Part shown: in pieces, positions 1-6,165 of the stretch
Numbering within the stretch: the stretch's first letter is position 1
Layout: every line of letters starts with the position of its first letter
Translations under genes and position numbers: made by a program
Origin: Chlamydiales bacterium
GTDB lineage: Bacteria; Chlamydiota; Chlamydiia; Chlamydiales; Simkaniaceae
Assembly: GCA_024233395.1 (NCBI GenBank)
Contig: JACKPR010000015.1
Coordinates: forward strand, 1-7,688
Direction: 5' to 3'
Length of the DNA stretch: 7,688 bases
Notes under the pieces: generated by a model
The model's input: only the letters and a program-made list of their open reading frames with translations
What the model was told of the DNA's origin: nothing
Databases searched by the model: none

Positions 1-3000
1 TGATTTTCGAGATATGTTTCTTCTAGTTCTCTAATATCTTCTATTAAAGACTTCGCACGATCCAAAGAAAATCCAAGCGCTAATAAGACAATTTCCTGTT
101 CTCTTTCAGTATTTATACCCGTAAAAGCAACGGATGCCAGGCCATGCTCTTGAATGGTATATGTCTGTCCTGCTCTAGCAAAATCCGTTGATATTTTACA
201 TGATTCAAGGAGCTCTTTAACTCTTTTTCTATCCTTTTCTTGCAGTTGACCTAAAGCCGCGATCATTGAAGGCGTTTCTTTTCGTATACTACCAACATTG
301 CTTTTTGATGAATCGGCCTGTGCTTTATCAACCAATAATCGAAGCTCTCTACACTTTTTCATGAAAGGTGTATCTTGATCTCCCAATCTATCTCCAATAA
401 TAGCTAGACTTTTCCTCTTTAATTCTTCGAACATAGGATTACCTTCTGAAATCATCTCTTGGAGAAAGGGTAATGGATAGCTGTTAATCATATTTTCAAA
501 CGGTCCATTCTCTATAAGAAGTTTGAGAAACTGTTTCTTAAAGCTCTCAGCTTTGTTTGTTTCCTTAAAACAATTCCATAAGCTCATGATTTCTTGGTTA
601 CAAGGGTCTATCTGTAAAAGTTTCTCTGCTCTTGCGAAGTAAAGGTTAAAGTCTCTAGACGCTAATAGATTGACAACGCTTTTTTCTTTTTCTGTCCAAG
701 TGTTATGAGGCACTTCTATTAACACTCCCGTAAATTTTTCTACTAACTGACTACGAAAAGATAAACTCTTAGGAAGCTCCCTTTCATCTAATTCTCTAAT
801 AAATTTACGGACATTACTTTGGGGGTTAAATATGAAAGAAAAAATCTCCTCCTTCTCTAATTCTCCATAACCTAAAGCTCGGAGAATAGGCAAATCGCTT
901 TCATAATCCTTATAACTAAAACTGCTCCTATCGTAGCCTCGGATCAATTGATTAAGGTAGGTAGAGCGATCGCTAGAGGAAAGAAACTTAAGGGCAAAAT
1001 GTGTATGTTCATGAATAAATTGTCTAACGTTTAAGTTTTTTGCTTTAGCTCGAAGCACTCTTTCTTGATCTTCTTGACGCACAGAGAGGGTTTCTCTTAA
1101 CTTTTGATATTTATCTTGACTGAAGATTCGATAGGACTGATCAAGAAAGCATTCTTTCACTTTCCATTTCTCTCTACTATCGGCTGTTTTTAAATAAGCA
1201 CAAATATTCTGCAGTCCATTTCTCCTTTCAAACTCCTCAAAAGTTCTAAGCTGACCCATTTCATGTCGCATCACCATCTCTAAAAGTCTAAAATCAGAAA
1301 TAAAAAACACGTCGCATAGACTCATATACTTACTTTTTATTGAAAGATATCCTTCTTCGCTCCCCTTCCTTGCCCCATATCCATACATTTGAGCGATTTG
1401 ATCCTTTAAATAGGCACTAAAATAGGGTTGAAGCTGCTCTCTTTGATTTATTGATAATGAATTGAAAAATTCATCTCCAAACTTCCTTAAAAAGGCTTCA
1501 TAAACCGCGCCATCTTCTCTGTATCTATTAAAACTTATAATATGCAAAAAGTTTCCAATACATTTTTTGTATAAACTCTCTTTTTCACTCTTAGTTAGTA
1601 AGCAATCTAAGTCTTTTCCATACACTCTCTGAAGATCAAACCAGGAGTGATCGTCTTGCATAAATCTCTCAATAAAGGAAGTGAATACAGATTTAATGAT
1701 GAACACTTGATTTCCAGAAAGAAAAGGAAACACACCTACAGAGTGTTTTTCCCGAAACTTAAGATAATGCATTTTCGAGGTACAATCTGAGTCAACACAG
1801 GCCTGAGCCATTGCCTTAAAAGTAATGTTTAAATGAATGCGAACTTCAGATGTAGTATCCTTTAAATCGATAAATGATTGTCCATTCCAAGCAGCCAGTT
1901 GGTCACTTGCTAATTTTTGACGATGAGATTCAGTAATTAAGGATTTTCCGTCTAGTAATGAAGCAAAAGCAGCCCCTCCAAAACGGGTGATAATATTTTG
2001 ATAAGTATCTGTTTCAAAAATTAAAAAGCGAGAACGGAAATCTTCTATTCTACACCCAATTAGCTGAAGCTGAGAAGCATATTTGAAGTATTCCTGATAA
2101 AAAGTGGCATAACTTTTGGGAAGCTCATTTTCATAAAAACTTGAACGTATTGCAGCCTTTTCTTCTGGTGTGCACTTAAGCAATCCCAAAACCCTTTCGC
2201 CATGATTTTTTAAGAAATCACGTAATAATAACGTTCCAGATTGCAGATGAATCAAATCCTTACCGGCACATAACCTTGCAAGACTCTCCTCTGAAAAAAT
2301 AAAGGGAACGCCGTCAGAACGGATCCGTTCCATCAATCTTTGAAACCCTAGGTTTTCTTTAAGCGCCCTCTCTAAATAATCTGTGCTAAAGCGAGCTTGC
2401 CACCCTTCTGTAAGAGAAAGAAAAGGGCGACCATCACGGCAATATGAAATCTCTTTTGTTTGATTGCCAATATGTCTTCTAATAAATTCTTCGTAGTTGA
2501 GCCGCATAACAGATTCATTGTAAAGCCTTATTAATGTTTCTGCTTTGAAAATTTTTGCAAGATTAACAGCTCCGTACTTTGTTTGAAGATCTACCATATT
2601 GGGGAGTTTTCCATTTGCAAAAGCCTCTCTTAACAATTTTCTTTCTAATACATCGAGGTCTCTTTCTTGAGAAAAAACTTCAAAAAGAGCTGATCCATGC
2701 TTGCTTAAAAGAGCTTCCACACTCAAATCATGAAGCTCTTGTAAATAAACATGTCTTAATGTGTTAAGGATAAAACCGATCACATGTTTATTTGTAAAGT
2801 AGGGGTTTTTATAGAGCGTATCTAAAAGAGACCGTAAGTCTGGTTTTTCTTTATTTCCGCTGATATTTTGAAAAAATTCTCGCACTTTTTCTTTAACGAT
2901 AGCTGGGTCTTGATCAAACTGCCCATAAGAAAAGAATAAGAAAGCTAGACCCGCTAAAGAGAACATACAAGCGGAAGCAATAATAAAGTTTACAGAGGAA

Positions 3001-3203
3001 CTGGCCAAACAACAACTCACCCCGATTAAAGAAAACACCATTGTTGCTACTAAATATGTTTGCCTTACCTGATGAGAGGCTGGATCTGGAAGGGTTACAT
3101 TCCACCTTCCCATCAAAGGCTCCACATTTATATCTTTTGAAGCTAGATACTCCTCTTTAAAAGCTTCATCGAAATCTGTAGAGTCTATTGATCCTATACT
3201 CAT
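1..3203 (-). CDS. Large Inc-like protein with bilobed hydrophobic domain and degenerate repeats (partial, C-terminus beyond window)
   Basis: I do not recognise this gene. The frame runs without a stop from ATG at 3203 to the left edge, giving 1067 codons with the C-terminus missing. The start is supported by an AAAGG Shine-Dalgarno six bases upstream and a TATAAT box behind it. Residues 1-50 are polar with a Ser/Ile/Thr/Asp-rich beginning and no Sec signal. Residues about 51-70 and 73-93 are two hydrophobic segments separated by a very short turn, the bilobed layout typical of chlamydial Inc proteins, which are type III secreted into the inclusion membrane. The rest is hydrophilic and probably mostly helical, with a recurring pattern ending in [KRN]-[HYF]-G (residues 163 to about 757). 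An HEHTH sequence lies at 731-735. Most known Incs are much shorter, so this would be an unusually large one. A chlamydia-specific repeat family such as DUF1389 is a possible relative, not verified. The coding status is nearly certain; the function is inference. Confidence 0.9.
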   Translation of the reverse strand, partial: MSIGSIDSTDFDEAFKEEYLASKDINVEPLMGRWNVTLPDPASHQVRQTYLVATMVFSLIGVSCCLASSSVNFIIASACMFSLAGLAFLFFSYGQFDQDPAIVKEKVREFFQNISGNKEKPDLRSLLDTLYKNPYFTNKHVIGFILNTLRHVYLQELHDLSVEALLSKHGSALFEVFSQERDLDVLERKLLREAFANGKLPNMVDLQTKYGAVNLAKIFKAETLIRLYNESVMRLNYEEFIRRHIGNQTKEISYCRDGRPFLSLTEGWQARFSTDYLERALKENLGFQRLMERIRSDGVPFIFSEESLARLCAGKDLIHLQSGTLLLRDFLKNHGERVLGLLKCTPEEKAAIRSSFYENELPKSYATFYQEYFKYASQLQLIGCRIEDFRSRFLIFETDTYQNIITRFGGAAFASLLDGKSLITESHRQKLASDQLAAWNGQSFIDLKDTTSEVRIHLNITFKAMAQACVDSDCTSKMHYLKFREKHSVGVFPFLSGNQVFIIKSVFTSFIERFMQDDHSWFDLQRVYGKDLDCLLTKSEKESLYKKCIGNFLHIISFNRYREDGAVYEAFLRKFGDEFFNSLSINQREQLQPYFSAYLKDQIAQMYGYGARKGSEEGYLSIKSKYMSLCDVFFISDFRLLEMVMRHEMGQLRTFEEFERRNGLQNICAYLKTADSREKWKVKECFLDQSYRIFSQDKYQKLRETLSVRQEDQERVLRAKAKNLNVRQFIHEHTHFALKFLSSSDRSTYLNQLIRGYDRSSFSYKDYESDLPILRALGYGELEKEEIFSFIFNPQSNVRKFIRELDERELPKSLSFRSQLVEKFTGVLIEVPHNTWTEKEKSVVNLLASRDFNLYFARAEKLLQIDPCNQEIMSLWNCFKETNKAESFKKQFLKLLIENGPFENMINSYPLPFLQEMISEGNPMFEELKRKSLAIIGDRLGDQDTPFMKKCRELRLLVDKAQADSSKSNVGSIRKETPSMIAALGQLQEKDRKRVKELLESCKISTDFARAGQTYTIQEHGLASVAFTGINTEREQEIVLLALGFSLDRAKSLIEDIRELEETYLEN
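933..2717 (-). repeat. Degenerate protein repeats, [KRN]-[HYF]-G core, about eight copies
   Basis: Within the large minus-strand protein, segments of about 30 residues share a pattern: two hydrophobics, then two variable residues, a basic or Asn residue, His/Tyr/Phe, Gly, and a hydrophobic helix-like stretch with Leu/Phe every three to four residues. Examples are EALLSKHGSALFEVF (163-177), VDLQTKYGAVNLAKIF (204-219), RDFLKNHGERVLGLL (328-342), QNIITRFGGAAFASLL (402-417), FDLQRVYGKDLDCLL (522-536), YEAFLRKFGDEFFNSL (568-583), EEFERRNGLQNICAYL (656-671) and a divergent RQFIHEHTHFALKFL (727-741). Copies are unevenly spaced and too diverged to show as DNA repeats. The alignment was done by eye. 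Confidence 0.5.
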
Positions 3204-3380
3204 ATAAAACCTTTCGTTATATTATAAATTAATGAACCTATCCTGAATTAAAGATATTTTTTGATTTCTGAAAATCTCCCCTTTTAAATCTATAAAAGGA
3301 TAAATTGATTGCGATATAAAACCAATAAAAACCTAAATTGAAGATAGTTTTTTATTCTATTACAGAGAACAGAGAATTCG
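3204..3380. promoter_or_regulatory. Divergent intergenic region between the Inc-like gene and the Nudix gene
   Basis: This 177-bp AT-rich spacer must hold promoters for both directions. Besides the minus-strand TATAAT it contains a perfect 7-bp inverted repeat, CCTTTTA / TAAAAGG, with a 6-base loop at 3280-3299, near the middle of the spacer. It also has two imperfect direct copies of a 26-base stretch at 3242-3267 and 3332-3357 (21 of 26 identical by eye; both begin CCT and contain AAGATA then a T-run). For the plus strand, a weak promoter candidate is TTGAAG (3338-3343), 17 bases, TACAGA (3361-3366); that start would leave a leader of under ten bases. These elements could be operator-like sites shared by the two divergent genes, but nothing identifies a regulator. 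Confidence 0.4.
3221..3226 (-). promoter_or_regulatory. Candidate -10 box (TATAAT) for the large Inc-like gene
   Basis: Read on the minus strand, a perfect TATAAT sits 18-23 bases upstream of the ATG at 3203. The expected -35 position at 17-bp spacing reads AATTCA, a poor match to TTGACA, as is common for AT-rich chlamydial promoters. The predicted transcript would start around 3214, right at the Shine-Dalgarno (AAAGG, 3210-3214), leaving a very short leader. The box lies in AT-rich sequence, so chance occurrence is possible. Confidence 0.35.
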
Positions 3381-3968
3381 ATGAACCTATGTAGATTGGG
3401 TACAGCCCCAACAGATATTCGTAGTGAAATAGAGGATTTAATCCGTTCTCTCGTTCCTTTTGATTCTATTGAAACTGAGCATATTGAATTTGTAAAAAAA
3501 TGGATCTCGTCTGGAGCTCCCCTTTTTCGTACTAAAAAACCTGATGTTCCAGATACGCATCTCGTTTCTTACTTTCTTTTAGTAGATTCTGCAAAAAATA
3601 CACTTCTTCTTGTGGACCACAAAAAAGCAGGACTATGGCTTCCTGCAGGAGGTCATGTAGAGCCTAATGAACATCCGGGAGAAACTGTAAAGCGTGAAGT
3701 GGTTGAAGAACTTGGCGTCGAAGGAGATTTCCTGATGAATGACCCCATTTTTCTAACGGTTACCAAAACTGTGGGACAAACAGCTGGACATACCGACGTT
3801 TCTTTATGGTATGTTCTAAGGGGGAAAGAATCTCATCCATATCAATTCGACCATACCGAATTCAAGGAAATCAAATGGTTTTTTCCTCAAGATATCCCCT
3901 ATCATCGATCCGATCCTCACTTAAAGCGCTGCATCGAAAAGCTCAACTCTTTTAAGTGTTTAAAGTAG
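3381..3968 (+). CDS. Nudix hydrolase family protein
   Basis: The 195-residue product carries a perfect Nudix box, GX5EX7REUXEEXGU, at residues 91-113: G91, E97, R105-E106, E109-E110, G112. The Glu residues in REVVEE bind the catalytic divalent metal. Nudix enzymes cleave a nucleoside diphosphate linked to another moiety. Residues 1-50 form a polar, helix-like N-terminal extension, followed by beta strands around 60-79 (SYFLLVD, TLLLVDH) and the loop GLWLPAGGH leading into the box. The NuCoA signature of CoA pyrophosphatases is absent before the box, so the neighbouring coaD does not make this a CoA hydrolase; the substrate cannot be read from sequence. No strong Shine-Dalgarno precedes the ATG at 3381 (only AGAG about seven bases upstream), so the start is slightly uncertain. 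It is probably co-transcribed with coaD, 59 bp downstream. Confidence 0.93.
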   Translation: MNLCRLGTAPTDIRSEIEDLIRSLVPFDSIETEHIEFVKKWISSGAPLFRTKKPDVPDTHLVSYFLLVDSAKNTLLLVDHKKAGLWLPAGGHVEPNEHPGETVKREVVEELGVEGDFLMNDPIFLTVTKTVGQTAGHTDVSLWYVLRGKESHPYQFDHTEFKEIKWFFPQDIPYHRSDPHLKRCIEKLNSFKCLK

Positions 3969-3970
3969 GA

Positions 3971-4012
3971 ATGTCCTCTGTGGCAAAAAAATTCGAAAAA
4001 GATTATCTCTAA
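3971..4012 (+). CDS. Possible 13-codon leader ORF upstream of coaD
   Basis: A mini-ORF encoding MSSVAKKFEKDYL begins two bases after the Nudix TAG stop (TAGGAATG), close enough for translational reinitiation. Its stop (4010-4012) lies at the top of the left arm of the hairpin that pairs with the coaD ribosome binding site. Its position suggests a leader peptide, but it is very short, has no well-spaced Shine-Dalgarno of its own, and may be chance. Confidence 0.2.
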   Translation: MSSVAKKFEKDYL

Positions 4013-4023
4013 GATTAGAGGTA
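4004..4023 (+). promoter_or_regulatory. Hairpin overlapping the coaD Shine-Dalgarno
   Basis: The coaD ribosome binding site AGAGG (4017-4021) is six bases before its ATG. It forms the right arm of an inverted repeat: 4004-4010 (TATCTCT) pairs with 4017-4023 (AGAGGTA). Six of the seven pairs are Watson-Crick and one is U-G; an eighth A-U pair can close the AAGATT loop to four bases. In RNA this would bury the whole Shine-Dalgarno. The core CTCTAAGATTAGAG is a perfect palindrome, so a DNA-level operator is the alternative reading. The pairing is seen directly; the regulatory role is inference. Confidence 0.4.
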
Positions 4024-4027
4024 AAAA

Positions 4028-4513
4028 ATGAGAGTGATTTTTCCTGGAACTTTTGATCCCCCTACGAAAGGACATTTGAATATTATTCAACGTGCAACAA
4101 AACTTTTTGATCAAGTCGATGTTGCAATAGGGCTAGATACAGAAAAAAAAGAACCGACTTTTACTCAGGAAGAGCGGCTCCATTTTTTAGAGACGCTTAC
4201 CCAAGATTTTTTTAATGTTGAGGTTCATATTTTTAATGGTCTTCTCGTTGATTTTGCAAAAAAGTTAGGATCAAACTTTATTCTTCGTTCAATGCGAACG
4301 TTTAATGATTTTGAGCATGAGAAAACTTTAGCACATGCCAATCAGAAACTAAGCAATATCGAAACGCTCTTTCTTTTTCCAAATGAAGAGTTTCACTCTA
4401 TTTCTTCCACTTTGATTCGAGATATTGCTAAAAGGGGAGAACGCTTGACAGCTTTTATTCCTGGGGCAATCGAGCAAGCAGTGTTTGAAAAGCTTCGGGG
4501 AGAACTTCGATAA
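4028..4513 (+). CDS. coaD: Phosphopantetheine adenylyltransferase (CoaD)
   Basis: CoaD catalyses the penultimate step of coenzyme A synthesis: 4'-phosphopantetheine plus ATP gives dephospho-CoA plus pyrophosphate, in the cytosol, normally as a hexamer. The 161 residues match the usual family length of about 160. Visible signatures are the nucleotidyltransferase motif GTFDPPTKGH (residues 7-16, the T/HxGH motif), the segment RSMRTFNDFEHEKTLAHAN (91-109), equivalent to the conserved RG.R...DFE.E..MA..N of the family, and the ISSTLIRDIA helix (124-133), matching the C-terminal SSS.vReia motif. The start is supported by AGAGG six bases upstream, although that site lies in a predicted hairpin. The gene is probably in an operon with the upstream Nudix gene. 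Its last 59 bp, including the stop, overlap the 3' end of the convergent nnr gene, so about 18 C-terminal residues are encoded opposite nnr. Confidence 0.97.
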   Translation: MRVIFPGTFDPPTKGHLNIIQRATKLFDQVDVAIGLDTEKKEPTFTQEERLHFLETLTQDFFNVEVHIFNGLLVDFAKKLGSNFILRSMRTFNDFEHEKTLAHANQKLSNIETLFLFPNEEFHSISSTLIRDIAKRGERLTAFIPGAIEQAVFEKLRGELR

Positions 4514-5948
4514 GATCGCTAGCGATTAGATCATAAGAGGTCTGTTTTGTCGCTACAATTTCTCCACATGTTCCATGAAGATAAACTCCAAGTGTTGCAG
4601 CTTCCCTTCCTTGCAATCCTTGGGCAAGAAGGGCTGCAATCATTCCCGTTAAAACGTCTCCGGTTCCAGCCGTTGCCATCCCGGGATCCCCTTTAGGAAC
4701 AATCAGTAGAGGACTATTTGGATGGAAAACCCAAGTGGGGGCTCCCTTTAAGACAATGGTGACTTCATTTTGATCGGCAAACTTTTGACAATCATCATGA
4801 GAAAGCTCTTCTTTTCCTAATAGATGAAGCATCTCTTTGTAATGGGGAGTTAAAATGGCTCCTTTGGGAAAGACTTTAATATGGTAAAGTCCATCCGCAT
4901 CGATAACCATGGGAAGGTCGAGTTTTGAAACAACCGCCTGAATAAATGTGTGTATCCCTTCCGATCTCCCAAGTCCTGGGCCAATTAGACACGCTTTTGC
5001 ACGCTTTGCTTCTTCAAAAATTGGTGAAGGGTCTTCGGAAGAATAGGGATTTCGAATCAGTTCAAGAGGTGCTGCAGCAAATTCCTCTTCCATTCCTTGG
5101 GGATGAAAAAGGCGGACAATTCCAGCCCCTGATCGAAGCGCAGCTAAGGAAGAAAGCATCGCTGCTCCAGGCATTCCTGGAGATCCTGCTAAAGCAATGA
5201 TATACCCCGCTTGATATTTATGACGGACCCGCTGAATCCGCGGTAAAAGCTCAGGCATCACACTTTCATTAACAATATAAGTATTCCCTTGAGCTTTTTC
5301 CCAATATTTTGGATCTATTCCAAAGTCTACACGGAATAATTTACCGATATAATTATATCCTTCTCCGATAAAAAAACCCAGCTTGGGTAATCCTAAATAA
5401 ATCGTTTCCGTTGCATAAATAGCATCTGGATTGACTTCTCCCGTATTACCATTGACCCCTGAAGGAATATCTATCGATAAAATTGGAAGCCTCGAATTGT
5501 TAGCCTTATGGATGACATCGAGAATAGTTCCTTCCAACTTTCCTTGAAACCCTGTCCCCAATAGTCCATCAACAATAACCCCTTGTAACGGAACTTCATT
5601 TCCTCGAATCACTTTTCCCCCAGCCTCAGAAAAGAGCTTTTCATGCTTTTGACAAAGAGGACTACAATCTCCTGATTCCACAAGGTGATAGGCTTGAACC
5701 TCAAACCCTCTGCGCATCAAAAAGGTTCCTGCAACAAAGGCATCTCCCCCATTATTCCCTTTCCCTACAAGAAGAGTCACTTTTTTAGCCCGTCCCCGTT
5801 CTTCGATAAAGGCTTCAATGCGATAAGCAATCCCCTCGCCTGCTTTGAGCATATACCCTTCATCGGAAGCTCCCTCCTGAATACTCTCTTTTTCGATTCG
5901 GGCCATCTCTTTGGCCTCAATAACTTTTTGTCCTTCTAATCGCATCAT
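4455..5948 (-). CDS. nnr: Bifunctional NAD(P)H-hydrate repair enzyme: NAD(P)HX epimerase and ADP/ATP-dependent dehydratase
   Basis: The 497-residue protein repairs hydrated NADH and NADPH. The N-terminal YjeF_N domain (about 1-215) epimerises R- and S-NAD(P)HX, and the C-terminal ribokinase-like domain (about 225-490) dehydrates S-NAD(P)HX using ADP or ATP. N-domain motifs: GKGNNGGDA (62-70; the family usually has GNNGGDG), VDGLLGTG (126-133) and DIPSGVNG (160-167). C-domain motifs: AGSPGMPGAA (254-263), IGPGLG (322-327), VIDADG (348-353), LTPHYKE (366-372) and ATAGTGDVLTG (425-435), which contains the expected catalytic Asp431. No domain is truncated. Two adjacent ATGs (5948, 5945) are possible starts; AGG lies only one or four bases upstream, so the second may be used. 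An internal Met15 has a better-spaced GAGG, but starting there would remove the first 14 residues of the epimerase domain. The stop is inside the convergent coaD. Confidence 0.96.
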   Translation of the reverse strand: MMRLEGQKVIEAKEMARIEKESIQEGASDEGYMLKAGEGIAYRIEAFIEERGRAKKVTLLVGKGNNGGDAFVAGTFLMRRGFEVQAYHLVESGDCSPLCQKHEKLFSEAGGKVIRGNEVPLQGVIVDGLLGTGFQGKLEGTILDVIHKANNSRLPILSIDIPSGVNGNTGEVNPDAIYATETIYLGLPKLGFFIGEGYNYIGKLFRVDFGIDPKYWEKAQGNTYIVNESVMPELLPRIQRVRHKYQAGYIIALAGSPGMPGAAMLSSLAALRSGAGIVRLFHPQGMEEEFAAAPLELIRNPYSSEDPSPIFEEAKRAKACLIGPGLGRSEGIHTFIQAVVSKLDLPMVIDADGLYHIKVFPKGAILTPHYKEMLHLLGKEELSHDDCQKFADQNEVTIVLKGAPTWVFHPNSPLLIVPKGDPGMATAGTGDVLTGMIAALLAQGLQGREAATLGVYLHGTCGEIVATKQTSYDLIASDLIEVLPEAFQTLLARLPQE

Positions 5949-6165
5949 ACCTGAAACTTAACAGATGTTATTCGAATATTCAAAGAATTTACTTATTGGG
6001 GAAAAGCTTCAATGTTCTGACTGTAGGTAAGTTTCTAAGCCAACAACGTGGATATTTTGTGTCAGATCAAAAGATTGATTTCCTGGATAAATCACGGTTA
6101 GCTAATCAAGATCAAGTTTTTTCCTTGAAATTTGGATGATTTTATTCCAATTTTCAAGGAAAAAG
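5949..6165. other. Intergenic region between the autotransporter and nnr
   Basis: This 217-bp spacer lies between two minus-strand genes. It should hold the 3' end of the autotransporter transcript and, if nnr is independently transcribed, the nnr promoter. A weak minus-strand candidate is TTGAAT, 17 bases, TAAGTT next to the nnr start. A perfect 10-bp palindrome, TATTCGAATA (5969-5978), overlaps that candidate and could be an operator, or chance. On the plus strand the frame ending in TGA at 6137-6139 is open for 71 codons back to 5924 but has no ATG; from TTG at 5996 it would encode 47 residues that I do not recognise. The right end is taken up by the long inverted repeat at 6118-6164. Confidence 0.5.
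6118..6164. repeat. Long inverted repeat just after the autotransporter stop codon
   Basis: Arms of 18 bases (6118-6135 and 6147-6164) pair at 17 positions, with one T-T mismatch (6131/6151) and an 11-base loop. The repeat starts one base past the TAG stop of the autotransporter. An 18-bp stem there is most simply a transcript 3'-end structure. However, the run of T is on the 5' side and the run of A on the 3' side in both orientations, so no U-tract follows the stem on either strand; this is not a canonical intrinsic terminator. It may act as an mRNA-stabilising hairpin. Confidence 0.6.

Noticed and set aside
2579..2767. Plus-strand 62-codon frame
   Set aside because: It lies wholly inside the continuous 1067-codon minus-strand gene; no ribosome binding site or recognisable domain.
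2914..3105. Minus-strand 63-codon frame with hydrophobic stretch
   Set aside because: It is an alternate frame over the membrane segments of the large Inc-like gene; the hydrophobicity reflects T-rich codons of the real frame.
3381..3968. Nudix protein as a CoA pyrophosphatase, suggested by the adjacent coaD
   Set aside because: The NuCoA motif that precedes the Nudix box in CoA-cleaving members is absent; here the region reads GLWLPAGGH.
3917..4114. Minus-strand 65-codon frame spanning the Nudix-coaD junction
   Set aside because: It is antisense to two convincing genes, including the conserved GTFDPPTKGH region of coaD; no family features.
4515..4526. Perfect palindrome ATCGCTAGCGAT just after the coaD stop as a terminator
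   Set aside because: Only a four-base stem with a four-base loop can form, there is no adjacent T-run, and it encodes conserved-frame residues (IASD) of nnr.
4946..5200. Plus-strand 84-codon frame antisense to nnr
   Set aside because: It lies opposite the conserved dehydratase domain, whose frame is full length and motif-complete.
5685..5939. Plus-strand 84-codon frame antisense to the nnr N-terminus
   Set aside because: It is opposite the epimerase GNNGGD motif region; a shadow of the real gene.
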